A stretch of 64,000 nt of DNA from an uncultured Rhodospirillales bacterium (GCA_903828515.1 CAIKMD010000006.1:124001-188000); one strand, 5' to 3'; positions 26,969-35,982 are shown, numbered from the stretch's first letter. The notes: generated from the sequence alone by a model not told the origin. Translations and numbers: made by a program.

Positions 26969-28090
26969 CTAACCGGCGACCGAATCGAGCGTCGCGGTGC
27001 GGCTCGACAAAGCACGCGCACCGGTCGGGGTGATCGCCACCGGCTCGCCGCACATCAGATAGCCGGTTTCGGGCAGATACTGGTTCGGGTGCATGACGAA
27101 GATCATGCCGGATTCGAGCACAACATCGCTGTCGCTCGTAATGTCGCCCGGCCGGTCCGAGGTGATGCCGAGCCCATGACCGCGTACCCGCATATAGGGC
27201 GGCTTGCAGTAATCGCCATAACCCGCTTCGCGAAAGCAATCGTCGATCTTGGCCGTGACGTCGCCGACGCGCATGCCGGGCAGAGCCGCTTCTTGGCCGC
27301 GCCGCATCGCCTCCTGCAGGATCGCGTATTTCTCTTTCAGCAGCGCCGGCGCTTCGCCGATCACGGTGGTGCGGCACAACTGCGCGTATTGCCCGTGATA
27401 ACACGGGGTGATTTCCGAGAGGATGATGTCGCCGACATCGAGGATGCGCCGGCCCGCCGCGCAAACGGCAAGGTTGTGCTGCGAGGCGCTGACCAGGAGG
27501 AAATTATCCTCGGCGCCGAGTTCCTTCATGTAGCAATTGAGTTCGGCGACCAGTTCGAATTCGCGCAAGCCCGGCCGCGCGGTTTCCAGCATCCGTTCGT
27601 AACCGCGCTCGCCGATCCAGGTGGCTTTCTCGGCTGCCGCCAATTCGTCGGCGTTGCGGATGCGGGCGAGGTTGCCGGCAAAGCGCGGCTCCTCGCTGGG
27701 CTCGCCGCCGAGCATCGCGGGAATACGCTTGGCAAAGCCTTGCGGCATGGTGTTGAGGCCGGTGGTGATGACCTTTTTGGCGTCGAGGTGCAAACGACTG
27801 AGCGCGTCGGCAAGTACGGTGACAATATCGTCACAGGCGATCGTCGCATCGGTTTGCGACAGGCGGGTGAGACGATCCTTGTCCCAGGCGGGCGTCGCGA
27901 TCAGCGTGGACTTGCCGCCGCGCTCGATGATGACCGCGCTTTCGCCCAGAGGCCGCGTGCCGCTGAAGACAAACACGGCATGCGAATCGAGAAAGAGATT
28001 CTGGCCGTTGTTGAAGGCGATGAGCGCGTCGAGCCCGTTCTGCTCGAGATGGCGCTGCGTCGCTGCAATCCGCTGCGCTTCGACCGCCAT
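26969..28090 (-). CDS. M24 (creatinase/Xaa-Pro dipeptidase fold) protein, altered metal site
   Basis: A 373-residue pita-bread protein. The N-terminal creatinase domain covers residues 1-140; the catalytic domain contains LSEITPCYHGQYAQLCRT where peptidases have Asp..Asp, so those ligands are Glu and Gln here. The conserved His is in VRGHGLGI. The TxEPG position reads FVMHPNQY (His instead of Glu), while the last Glu is kept in CGEPVAIT. This pattern fits non-metal creatinase-like amidino- or amidohydrolases better than aminopeptidases. It starts 6 bases after the ferredoxin gene end and is followed by a second M24 protein 3 bases on. Confidence 0.78.
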   Translation of the reverse strand: MAVEAQRIAATQRHLEQNGLDALIAFNNGQNLFLDSHAVFVFSGTRPLGESAVIIERGGKSTLIATPAWDKDRLTRLSQTDATIACDDIVTVLADALSRLHLDAKKVITTGLNTMPQGFAKRIPAMLGGEPSEEPRFAGNLARIRNADELAAAEKATWIGERGYERMLETARPGLREFELVAELNCYMKELGAEDNFLLVSASQHNLAVCAAGRRILDVGDIILSEITPCYHGQYAQLCRTTVIGEAPALLKEKYAILQEAMRRGQEAALPGMRVGDVTAKIDDCFREAGYGDYCKPPYMRVRGHGLGITSDRPGDITSDSDVVLESGMIFVMHPNQYLPETGYLMCGEPVAITPTGARALSSRTATLDSVAG

Positions 28091-28096
28091 GGCGTC

Positions 28097-28465
28097 CTAT
28101 CCGGGAATATCGAGATAGACCGTGCCGCTGCGGACCTTCACCGGGATCGGGCGCAGGCGATAGCGCGCGAAACCGCGATTGCGGCCGGTCTTCAGGTCGA
28201 ACTCGACGCCATGCCACGGACAGATGATGTGTTCTTCGGCGGCGAAACGCAGGCCACGGCTGGCTTTGTCGGGGCCCAGGTTTTCCTCGACACGGTTCAG
28301 GATCTTGCCCTGGCACACCGGTCCGCCGTAATGCGGGCAGCGGTTTTCATAGGCATAAAAATCCTTGCCGCGCCGGAATATGCCGACTTCAAGCCCGTCC
28401 ACGTCGACGATCCGATAATCGCCGTCCGGGAATGCCTTCAAATCGCCGATCTGGATTTCGCTCAT
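28097..28465 (-). CDS. Rieske-type [2Fe-2S] ferredoxin
   Basis: A 122-residue single-domain Rieske protein. Cluster ligands are in RCPHYGGPVC (Cys-x-His) and ICPWHGVEF (Cys-x2-His); the insert between them is longer than in most oxygenase ferredoxins. It would shuttle electrons from an NAD(P)H reductase to a Rieske oxygenase. Its operon contains no oxygenase alpha subunit, so partners may be the alpha subunits at 1997, 21688 or 50440. It lies between the amidohydrolase and the M24 genes with gaps of 18 and 6 bases. Confidence 0.88.
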   Translation of the reverse strand: MSEIQIGDLKAFPDGDYRIVDVDGLEVGIFRRGKDFYAYENRCPHYGGPVCQGKILNRVEENLGPDKASRGLRFAAEEHIICPWHGVEFDLKTGRNRGFARYRLRPIPVKVRSGTVYLDIPG

Positions 28466-28483
28466 GATTCGATCCGATCCCGC

Positions 28484-29743
28484 TCAGCCGGCCGCGCCGT
28501 TCATCGGCGGCTGCGCCAGTTTCTTCTTCGGCACCTCCATCTTGAACAGGCGCGCGGCGTTGAGCCCGAGGATGTTGCGTTTCGATTGCTCGCTGAGGAA
28601 CGGCAGATCGGCGATGGAATTCGGCGGATTGAAATCCCAATGCGGCCAGTCCGACGAATAGAGCAATTGCGTGTTCGCGTTGACCGCGTCGAACGTCGCC
28701 TCGGTGAGCTTGAGGTTGCTCGTCTCGAGCGGCTGCGTGGTGAAATACATGTCGCGGATGTAGTCGCTGGGCAGCCGCTTCAGGAGCGGCGCTTCTGAAC
28801 TGCGCATCAGATATTCCGAATCGAGACGCTGCATCAGGAAGGTGACCCAAGCGAGGCCGCTCTCGACCCACATCGTGTTGAGCTTGGGGAACCGTTCGGG
28901 CATCCCGTTCAGGACCCAGTTGGTCACATGCAGCATGTTGAACTGCACGAAGGACAAAGCGTGCATGCCGATGAAGCGGTTGATCTGCATCATTGCCGGG
29001 TCGCCCCAGTGATAACCGGCATGGAAGGCGAGCGGCTTGCCCATCTCCTGGATCATCGAATAAAGCCGCATATAGGAATTGTGATGCACCGGCTTGTAAC
29101 GCGTCGAGCACACGGTGAAACCGATCACGCCCGGCTTGTTGCCGAATTCCTTGACCGCGCGCTCGCACTCGCCGGCGTCGCAGAAGGGCAGATAGACCAA
29201 AGCCTTCATCCGCTTGTCCTGCGGCAGGATCTTCTCGGTCATCCAGCGGTTGTAAGCATGCGACAGCTCGATCTCGACGTCGGGCTGCGGATGCATGCCG
29301 AGCTGGAGCATCGGGGTCGGGAAGACGACCATGTAGTCGATGCCCATGCTGTCCATCGCGCGGCGCGTGATGACGACCTGGGGATGGACACCTTTTTCGG
29401 TCACTGTCTCGCGCGGTCCGTCGTCGTGCGGAATCCGCCCGGCAAGGCCCTGATAGGTGAGGCCGGTCTGGAGGTTCATCAGCGCCGGCGTGCCGGGTCG
29501 TTGGCGCATTTCGTGGGCGATGTGGCGATAGACGTCGCTGTCGATCAGTTCGTTGATCTCGGCCCAGAAGGCGAGTTCGGTGACATGCGCATCGACGTCG
29601 ATGATGATGTAGTCCTTGAGCCGCCGCGCATCTTTCGCCGCATGGGCAAGGACGTCACGCGTATCGGACAGGCGGTCGAGCTTCGGCAGGTCGCGCAGCT
29701 TGCGCGTTCCGTTCTTGGCTCCCCTCCCACTGGCGTCGGGCAT
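28484..29743 (-). CDS. Amidohydrolase family protein (ACMSD/LigW-type)
   Basis: A 419-residue TIM-barrel amidohydrolase-2 protein without a signal peptide. Metal-site candidates are IIDVDAHVTE near residue 48, LAFHAGYHWGD, and the Asp in LLYSSDWPHWDF. Features such as MGIDYMVVFPT and the VESGLAWVTFLMQRLD region are typical of this family. Known members decarboxylate or hydrolyse aromatic acids (5-carboxyvanillate decarboxylase LigW, gamma-resorcylate decarboxylase, C-C hydrolase LigY). It lies 86 bases downstream of the FAD hydroxylase gene in the same direction, suggesting it acts on the hydroxylated product. Confidence 0.88.
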   Translation of the reverse strand: MPDASGRGAKNGTRKLRDLPKLDRLSDTRDVLAHAAKDARRLKDYIIIDVDAHVTELAFWAEINELIDSDVYRHIAHEMRQRPGTPALMNLQTGLTYQGLAGRIPHDDGPRETVTEKGVHPQVVITRRAMDSMGIDYMVVFPTPMLQLGMHPQPDVEIELSHAYNRWMTEKILPQDKRMKALVYLPFCDAGECERAVKEFGNKPGVIGFTVCSTRYKPVHHNSYMRLYSMIQEMGKPLAFHAGYHWGDPAMMQINRFIGMHALSFVQFNMLHVTNWVLNGMPERFPKLNTMWVESGLAWVTFLMQRLDSEYLMRSSEAPLLKRLPSDYIRDMYFTTQPLETSNLKLTEATFDAVNANTQLLYSSDWPHWDFNPPNSIADLPFLSEQSKRNILGLNAARLFKMEVPKKKLAQPPMNGAAG

Positions 29744-29829
29744 CGGCGCTCGTCTCCCTAGGATATTTTTGGCCCAAACCGGCCCCGACGCTTTTAGTTC
29801 AGGATGGGCAGACGCGCCAGCGGGAAACG

Positions 29830-31434
29830 TCAGCGCGCGGCGCCGCGCACGCGGTCGATCAGGCTCAGCGCATCGTCGGGTTCGCGGTCGCCGCGCCAGG
29901 CCACATGCCCGTCGGGCCGGACCAGGACGAGCGGCTTTTCATAAAGCGCGGCGATTGCCGGATCGGCAAGCGTTACGATCTGCAACGGCACATGGCGCGT
30001 CGCCGCGGCGGCGGCTAACTTTTCGCCCGAAGGCGGTGTTTCGCCGAGCTGCATCAGCACGAAGCCTTTGCCGAACAGATCGAGGGTCGAGCGTCCGGGT
30101 TCGATCCAGGCATGGGGTGCGCGGGCGCCCGGCCGGGCCGAGGACACGAAGTCTTTGGTTTCGTAAGGGACCGGCGGCGTGCCGTCGGGCACGCAGATCG
30201 GCGAGCCTTCGTAGTAATAACCGAGGCGCAGATTCTCGGTGAAGATCGGGCTGTTGGCGCCGCCCGATGCGCGATAGGCCTCGACCCAGCGCCGGCGCAG
30301 ATCGTCGCCTTCCGGTGACGCCTCGGCGATTGCGGGTCCGCCCGGCAAATCCGCCAGGAGCACGAACTCGTCGGTGCAGGCGTGAACATTCAGCAGCGCG
30401 ATCGGCTTGCGTTCCGCTTCATAGGAATCGAGCAAGTTTTCGCCGCCCCAGCCTTGCAGCATGGCGACGAGCTTCCACGCCAGATCGACGATATCGGCGA
30501 GGCCGGTATGAAGGCCCAGCCCGCCGGTCGGTGAATTCTGATGCGCGGCGTCGCCGGCGATGAAGACGCGACGGTCGCGATAGGTCTCGGCCACGCGCTC
30601 GCGCCGTTCCCAGCCCATCACGGATAGGATTTCATACGGCACGTCGGTGCCGGCCAGCCGCCGCATATAGGCATCGCCGTCGAAAGCGGGATCGGCTTTG
30701 AGCACCGAGAGCCGCCACAACTCCTTGCCGTCGATGCCGATGATTTCGCCCCAGGTGCCGCCCTCGTCGGTGAAGCGAAAGAAGCGCGCCCAGCCCTTGT
30801 CGTGAATCTTCATCAGGTCGGGCGAGCGGAAGAACACGTTCACGCTGTTGGCGACGATGCCGAGCCCTTCGTAGTCGACGCCGAGCGATGTCACGACTGT
30901 CCCGTCGGCGCCGTCGCAGCCGACGAGATAGCGCGCCTCGATTGTTTCGCTCACGCCGCTGATACGATCGGTGACGATGGCGCGCACGCCGTCCGCGTCC
31001 TGCTCGAAGGAATCGAGGCTGGTCATGTGGCGCAAGGTCACGCTCGGCAGCGAGCGCGCTTTTGCCAGCAGGATCGGGTCATAGAAGATTTGCGCGCAGG
31101 CGACGCGCGGCTCGGGCGTGTAGGGCAGGTTCTGTTTGATGTAAGCCGGGACGCGATGCCGCTCCAGCTCGTATCCCACCATGCTGGTGCAATAGACGAG
31201 ATCTTGTGGGTGAGTGGGCGGCCAGCCGCTGCGTTTGACGATTTCGGCGATATCCCACCGCCGGTTGAATTCCATGCTGCGGATCGAAAGCCCGCTCATC
31301 TTGGGGATATTGATGGTGCCGTCGCGACGCTCGACGACGATGCAGGGGATTCCCGCCATGCCCAACTCGATGGCCAAGGCCAGCCCAACCGGGCCGCCGC
31401 CCGCGATCAGAACCGGGATGGGAGACGTGTTCAT
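29830..31434 (-). CDS. FAD-dependent aromatic hydroxylase (group A flavin monooxygenase)
   Basis: A 534-residue single-component flavoprotein monooxygenase. The FAD/NADPH motifs are the GxGxxG-type AGGGPVGLALAIE at the N-terminus, the DG motif in LVGCDGADG and the GD motif in FIAGDAAHQNSPTGGLG, followed by a thioredoxin-like C-terminal domain as in phenol hydroxylase, MhpA and TfdB relatives. The ATG at 31434 is chosen because it aligns with the start of the paralog at 52848; a GTG at 31476 is possible. It heads the minus-strand operon to 24066 and diverges from the gentisate-dioxygenase-like gene. Hydroxylation of an aromatic ring ortho or para to an existing hydroxyl is the expected reaction. 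Confidence 0.92.
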   Translation of the reverse strand: MNTSPIPVLIAGGGPVGLALAIELGMAGIPCIVVERRDGTINIPKMSGLSIRSMEFNRRWDIAEIVKRSGWPPTHPQDLVYCTSMVGYELERHRVPAYIKQNLPYTPEPRVACAQIFYDPILLAKARSLPSVTLRHMTSLDSFEQDADGVRAIVTDRISGVSETIEARYLVGCDGADGTVVTSLGVDYEGLGIVANSVNVFFRSPDLMKIHDKGWARFFRFTDEGGTWGEIIGIDGKELWRLSVLKADPAFDGDAYMRRLAGTDVPYEILSVMGWERRERVAETYRDRRVFIAGDAAHQNSPTGGLGLHTGLADIVDLAWKLVAMLQGWGGENLLDSYEAERKPIALLNVHACTDEFVLLADLPGGPAIAEASPEGDDLRRRWVEAYRASGGANSPIFTENLRLGYYYEGSPICVPDGTPPVPYETKDFVSSARPGARAPHAWIEPGRSTLDLFGKGFVLMQLGETPPSGEKLAAAAATRHVPLQIVTLADPAIAALYEKPLVLVRPDGHVAWRGDREPDDALSLIDRVRGAAR

Positions 31435-31482
31435 GGAAACCGGAGGAATTGCTTTCTGCGCCCGAAACCCTGACACTTATCG

Positions 31483-31531
31483 ATTATAACGTTTGACGCG
31501 ATGTTAGCGTAAGAACGGACGTCGCGTAAGA
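31483..31531. promoter_or_regulatory. Divergent control region with -10 box and direct repeat
   Basis: On the minus strand a perfect TATAAT (31488 to 31483) would start transcription about 40 bases before the FAD hydroxylase ATG; no good -35 is visible, which suggests activator dependence. An 8-base direct repeat gcgtaaga occurs at 31507-31514 and 31524-31531, 17 bases apart, and could bind a regulator serving both this operon and the bicupin gene at 31546. Confidence 0.35.
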
Positions 31532-31545
31532 GCACGGAGGAAGCG

Positions 31546-32523
31546 ATGAGCAATCTGAAAGACAAATTCGCTGCTGCCAATGTCATCGCGATGTGGGAAC
31601 AGGAACTCCACGCCAACCGGCCGGTAATACCGGGTCATGTCTGGCATTGGAGCCAGATGAATCCGCTGATCGGCGAAGCCGCCGATGCGGTCAACATGGA
31701 TGACGCCGAACGCCGCGTGCTCATCCTGCGCAATCCCGGCCTGACCGGTCCGGCGGCCGGTGCTGCGCCTAATCTATCGGTGAACCTGCAGGTTCTGATG
31801 CCGGGCGAGAAGGCAAGGCCGCATCGCCACACGATGCATGCCTTGCGCTTCGTGCTCGAAGGAACCGGCGCGGTCACCGTCGTCGAAGGCAAATCCTGTC
31901 CGATGCTGCCGGGCGATCTCGTACTGACGCCGGGCTGGACGTGGCACGAGCATGTGAACAACACCCCGGACCGCTCGGTCTGGGTCGATGCGCTCGATGT
32001 GCCGATTCACGGTTTCCTCGACAATCGCGTATTCGAGCCGGGACCGACGCGCGGCATGACGGCGGTGCCGCCGGATGAAGTGTTTGCGGCCGGGCTCGCG
32101 CCCGAGAAACCGACGACCGGCTACGCCTATTCGCCGATGTTTCGCTATCCGTGGGACGGCGCGTCGAAGGCGCTCGATGCGGTGCAGCCGGACGCCGACG
32201 GCGCGCGGCGCCTGCGCTACACCAATCCGGTCACCGGCGGCGCGGTGCTCTCGACCATCGACTGCTATCTGCTGGGATTGAGCAAAGGCGCGGAGACGAC
32301 GGCGCATCGCAGCAATAGCAATACCGTCTGCGTCGTCGTCGAGGGCGAGGGTCAGTCGCGTGTCGGCGACGATCTGATCTCGTGGGGTCCGAAGGACGTC
32401 TTTGCGCTGCCGCATGGGCAGTGGAATTCGCACAAGGCAACGAGCGCCGGGGCGAAGATTTTCCAGATCACCGATCGCGAATTGTTCCGCCGTCTCGATT
32501 TCCTGCGCGACGAGACGCGCTGA
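31546..32523 (+). CDS. Bicupin dioxygenase, gentisate 1,2-dioxygenase-like
   Basis: A 325-residue double-cupin protein. The N-terminal cupin has the iron ligands His93 and His95 (RPHRHTMHALRFVLEG) and His134 (GWTWHEH), matching the HRH..H arrangement of gentisate and related dioxygenases. A second cupin spans about residues 230-310 with ETTAHRSNSN and LPHGQWNSH. The family opens para-dihydroxylated rings or salicylate-type acids between carboxyl- and hydroxyl-bearing carbons. It is transcribed away from the FAD hydroxylase, which could supply a gentisate-like substrate. A gcacggagg ribosome site precedes the ATG. FAH- and GST-type enzymes needed for gentisate breakdown occur elsewhere in the window. 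Confidence 0.88.
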   Translation: MSNLKDKFAAANVIAMWEQELHANRPVIPGHVWHWSQMNPLIGEAADAVNMDDAERRVLILRNPGLTGPAAGAAPNLSVNLQVLMPGEKARPHRHTMHALRFVLEGTGAVTVVEGKSCPMLPGDLVLTPGWTWHEHVNNTPDRSVWVDALDVPIHGFLDNRVFEPGPTRGMTAVPPDEVFAAGLAPEKPTTGYAYSPMFRYPWDGASKALDAVQPDADGARRLRYTNPVTGGAVLSTIDCYLLGLSKGAETTAHRSNSNTVCVVVEGEGQSRVGDDLISWGPKDVFALPHGQWNSHKATSAGAKIFQITDRELFRRLDFLRDETR

Positions 32524-32525
32524 GC

Positions 32526-33524
32526 CTAGCCCAGCGTCGGGTCGAGGATGATCTTGCCGGTGGCGGGCGACGCCTCGACGAGGCGATGCGCCTCGACGGC
32601 CTGACCCAACGGCATCACTCGTTCGATCAGCACGCGCATCTTGCCGCGCGCGGCGTCTTCGAGGGCCGGCATCGCATCGACCGGATAGCTCTGCGGGCTG
32701 CCCATGATCGTGATGCGGTGGTCGTACACATGAAAGAAATTCACCGGCACGATCGGCCCGCCATGCGCGCCCGCGGTAACCAGCCTGCCATCGAAGCCGA
32801 GCGCCTCGATGGCCTTCGCCGTCGTTTCGGGATTGGCGATGTTGTCATAGACCAGATCGAGCCCATGACCGTCGGTCAGGCGCATGATCTCGGCTTTGAG
32901 ATCGTGAGTCTTGTAATTGATCGTGTGATCGGCGCCGAGTTCGCGCGCGATGGTGCAACGTTCGTCCGAACCGGCGCAGGCGATCACCTTGGCGCCGAGA
33001 TTCTTGGCTAACTGGATGCCAATCGAGCCGAGATTGCCCGCCGCGCCCATGACCAGAATCCATTCGCCGGCTTTGATCTTGCCGAGATGGACGAGCAGGT
33101 TCCACGCGACCGGCGCGTGGCGCGCCAGCACGCAGGCATCGGCGAAGCTGACGCCTTTCGGTACGATGCAGGTCGCGATCGCGGGCGCGGTGGTGTATTC
33201 GGCATAACCGCCCCAGCAATGAATGCCGAACATCTTGCGCCCGCCGAGGCCCTGGAACACGGCAACCGTATCGCCGATCTTGCGGTCGGTGACGCCGGCA
33301 CCGAGTTCGGTAACGATGCCCACCGGATCGACGCCACCGATATGCGGCAACTGGACATTGCGCTGCGGCTGCTTGCCCGCGCGCACGGCAACGTCGAGCA
33401 CGCGGTTCACCGAACACGCATGGACTTCGATCTTGATCTCGCCCGGTCCCGGCTTGGGCTCGGGCAAATCCTCGTAATGCATGACCTCGGCCGGGCCGAA
33501 CTCGCGATAGATCATGGCTTTCAT
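32526..33524 (-). CDS. MDR-family quinone/alcohol dehydrogenase
   Basis: A 332-residue medium-chain dehydrogenase/reductase with HACSVNRVLDVAVRAG, GGVDPVGIVTELG and the nucleotide-binding WILVMGAAGNLGSIGIQLAK. No structural zinc cysteine quartet is seen, so an NAD(P)H:quinone or enoyl reductase role fits best. Its ATG overlaps the stop of the molybdenum hydroxylase gene upstream (ATGA), so the two are translationally coupled and may act in sequence. It converges on the bicupin gene with 2 bases between them. Confidence 0.85.
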   Translation of the reverse strand: MKAMIYREFGPAEVMHYEDLPEPKPGPGEIKIEVHACSVNRVLDVAVRAGKQPQRNVQLPHIGGVDPVGIVTELGAGVTDRKIGDTVAVFQGLGGRKMFGIHCWGGYAEYTTAPAIATCIVPKGVSFADACVLARHAPVAWNLLVHLGKIKAGEWILVMGAAGNLGSIGIQLAKNLGAKVIACAGSDERCTIARELGADHTINYKTHDLKAEIMRLTDGHGLDLVYDNIANPETTAKAIEALGFDGRLVTAGAHGGPIVPVNFFHVYDHRITIMGSPQSYPVDAMPALEDAARGKMRVLIERVMPLGQAVEAHRLVEASPATGKIILDPTLG

Positions 33525-35851
33525 CGGGAGGCTCCGTGTCGTGCATTGTTGATGGCGCGCCAGATGCGTTCGGGCGTTGCCGGCATTTCGATCGCGTCGA
33601 TGCCGAACGGCGACAACGCGTCGATCACCGCATTGGCGACCGCGGGCAGCGAGCCGACATTGCCGGCTTCGCCCGCGCCTTTGACGCCCATGGGATTGGT
33701 CTTGGTCGGCACCGGGTTGCTGCCGATCTCGATGGCCGACAGATCACTCGCGCGCGGCATCGCGTAATCCATGAACGATCCGGTCAGCAACTGACCGTCA
33801 GTATCGAAGTGAATATCTTCCATCAACGCCTGGCCGACCCCCTGAACCACGCCGCCGCTGATCTGGCCTTCGAGTAAGAGTGGGTTCATCACCGTGCCGA
33901 CATCGTCGACCACGCTATAGCGCATAACGTCGACGTGGCCGGTCTCCTCGTCGATCTCGATTTCGCAGATATGCGCGCCGTTGGGATAATTCGCGACTTT
34001 GGCGCTGTAGAGCGCGGTCGCGATCAGGCCTGGCTCCATGCCCTCGGGCAGGAAGCGCGGATTGACCGATTCCTTGGCGATGTCGCCGATGGTGAGGGTG
34101 CGATTGGTCTGCTTGGCCGAGAAGATGCCATCGGCGAAACTGATTTCGCCCGGCTGGACATTGAGGATGCGCGCCGCGATGGCGCTCGCCTTGGCGACGA
34201 TCTTGTCGGTCGCGGCCAGCACGGCGGAGCCGCCCAGCGTCGCCGAGCGCGAACCGCCGGTGCCTTCGCCGATCGCGATCTTGTCGGTGTCGCCCTGGAC
34301 GTAGTGAACCGTGGCGGGATCGATGCCGAACCGATCGCAGAGGATCTGCTTGAAGATGGTCTCGTGCCCCTGGCCCTGGGTGATCGAGCCCGACAGCAGC
34401 GTAACCGTGCCGCTGCGATCGAAACGAATCTCCGCGCTTTCGAATCCGGGCGCGGCGGCGCGCTCGATCGTGTTCGACAGGCCGAGCCCGCGCAATTTGC
34501 CGCGCTTTCTCGCTTCGGCGCGCCGCGCCGGGAAACTCTCGCGTTCGGCAAGTTTCAGCGCCATGTCGAGGGTCTTGGCGAATTCGCCGCAATCATAGGT
34601 GAAGGTGAGGCCCGACTTGAACGGCATCGCCTCGGGCGGAATGAGGTTGCGACGGCGCAGTTCGACCGGATCGATGCCCAGTTCGGCGGCGGCGCAATCG
34701 ACCATGCGCTCGATGACGAAGGCCGCCTCGGGCCGGCCATTGCCGCGATAGGGCCGGACCGGATTGGTGTGAGTGAACACGGCGGTCACGTCGGCATGAA
34801 CTGAAGGCGTTCGATAGACCCCAGCCAGCGTGCCGAGATTGCCGACAAAGACCTGAGAGCTCGCCTGCATGTAAGCGCCGAGATTGGCGATGGTCCTGAC
34901 CCGCAGGCCGAGGAATTTTCCTTCGGCGTCGAGCGCCAGTTCGGCCTCGGTCACGTTGTCGCGGGCCTGAGCATCGCTCAGGAACGCCTCGGAGCGGGTG
35001 CTGACCCATTTGACCGGTCGTCCGGTCACTTTCGCGGCGAGGAGGACGAGCGCCGGTTCGTTATAGACGGCGGATTTCATCCCGAAGCTGCCGCCGATAT
35101 CGCCGGCGACCACGCGGACTTTGCTTTCGGGCACTTTGAGGACGTTCTGCGCCAGCTCGGTGCGATAGGAATGGGTGCGCTGCAAGGTCGTGTAGATCGT
35201 GTAGCGATCCTCAGTGGCGTTGTAGTCGCCGATCGAGGCGCGCGGTTCCATCGTCGCGGCGGTCACCCGATTGATCGTGAAGCTGCGTTTGACGATATGA
35301 GTGGCACGCTCGAACGCCGCATCGGTGGCTTGTTTGTCGCCCTCGAGATGGACGAAGGCGATGTTGTCGGGACAATCCGCCCACACCAGCGTCGCACCCG
35401 GTTGCACCGCGCCGGCGGTCGACACCTGCGCCGGCAAAGGTTCGTAATCGACGTTGATCAATTCGGCGGCGTCGACGGCCTGATGCGGCGTCTCGGCGAC
35501 GACGAAGGCGACATAGTCGCCCACCCAGCGCGTGCGATCGGAGACCAGCGCCGGATAGCGCGGTTTATAGGAGGGCGAGCCGTCGCGCCGTTTCATGCCG
35601 GTGGGCACCGGCAGATCGCCCCACCCCGATGCTTCCCAATCCGCGCCGGTCAGCACCGCGAGTACGCCGGGCGCCGCTTTGGCTTTGGTCGTATCAATCG
35701 ATTTAATCAAGGCGTGGGCATGGGGCGAGCGCAGAACATGGCCGAACGCCATGCGCGGCAACACCATGTCGTCGACATAGCGCCCACCGCCGCGCAACAG
35801 CCGCGGATCCTCGAACCGCGAAACCGCCTGTCCCAGCGCGAATTCGCCCAT
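33521..35851 (-). CDS. Molybdenum hydroxylase large subunit (xanthine dehydrogenase/CoxL family)
   Basis: A 776-residue molybdopterin-cytosine-dinucleotide subunit. N-terminal FEDPRLLRGGGRYVDD, the GGSFGMKS molybdopterin loop, PYRGNGRPEAAF at the loop that in CO dehydrogenase is AYxCSFR, and the catalytic Glu in GVKGAGEAGNVG near the C-terminus are visible. The loop argues against true CO dehydrogenase and for an aldehyde or N-heteroaromatic hydroxylase. The usual [2Fe-2S] and FAD subunits are absent nearby. It diverges from a second large-subunit gene at 35983 and is followed by the coupled MDR dehydrogenase. Confidence 0.9.
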   Translation of the reverse strand: MGEFALGQAVSRFEDPRLLRGGGRYVDDMVLPRMAFGHVLRSPHAHALIKSIDTTKAKAAPGVLAVLTGADWEASGWGDLPVPTGMKRRDGSPSYKPRYPALVSDRTRWVGDYVAFVVAETPHQAVDAAELINVDYEPLPAQVSTAGAVQPGATLVWADCPDNIAFVHLEGDKQATDAAFERATHIVKRSFTINRVTAATMEPRASIGDYNATEDRYTIYTTLQRTHSYRTELAQNVLKVPESKVRVVAGDIGGSFGMKSAVYNEPALVLLAAKVTGRPVKWVSTRSEAFLSDAQARDNVTEAELALDAEGKFLGLRVRTIANLGAYMQASSQVFVGNLGTLAGVYRTPSVHADVTAVFTHTNPVRPYRGNGRPEAAFVIERMVDCAAAELGIDPVELRRRNLIPPEAMPFKSGLTFTYDCGEFAKTLDMALKLAERESFPARRAEARKRGKLRGLGLSNTIERAAAPGFESAEIRFDRSGTVTLLSGSITQGQGHETIFKQILCDRFGIDPATVHYVQGDTDKIAIGEGTGGSRSATLGGSAVLAATDKIVAKASAIAARILNVQPGEISFADGIFSAKQTNRTLTIGDIAKESVNPRFLPEGMEPGLIATALYSAKVANYPNGAHICEIEIDEETGHVDVMRYSVVDDVGTVMNPLLLEGQISGGVVQGVGQALMEDIHFDTDGQLLTGSFMDYAMPRASDLSAIEIGSNPVPTKTNPMGVKGAGEAGNVGSLPAVANAVIDALSPFGIDAIEMPATPERIWRAINNARHGASR

Positions 35852-35889
35852 TTTGCCCTCCCCGGTTGCCGGCGCTCGGATTGACTATA

Positions 35890-35918
35890 GGCCAAGCGGC
35901 GGGCCAAATATGGCTTGG
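35890..35918. promoter_or_regulatory. Inverted and direct repeats between the two molybdenum hydroxylase genes
   Basis: CCAAGC (35892-35897) and GCTTGG (35913-35918) form an inverted repeat with a 15-base spacer; GGCCAA occurs twice (35890-35895, 35902-35907). On the minus strand TATAGT lies just beyond, a good -10 match reading toward the 33521 gene. Candidate shared operator; weak by itself. Confidence 0.25.
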
Positions 35919-35982
35919 AAAAAAGCGGCAGTCAGCGCGCCCGGCCGAAGCGGGCGCGGCGGTCGGTATGGAGGGCGTTTCG

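Noticed and set aside
25715-28798. Open plus-strand frame of over 1000 codons
   Set aside because: It runs antisense to the binding protein, both M24 genes and the ferredoxin, all of which have clear family motifs and ribosome sites. Its Arg/Gly/Ala-rich translation shows no domains; long antisense frames are expected at this GC content.
35866-35982. 39-codon upstream extension of the second molybdenum hydroxylase
   Set aside because: The in-frame upstream start has no ribosome site and the added residues do not resemble the family, while ATG 35983 has ggaggg at proper spacing.
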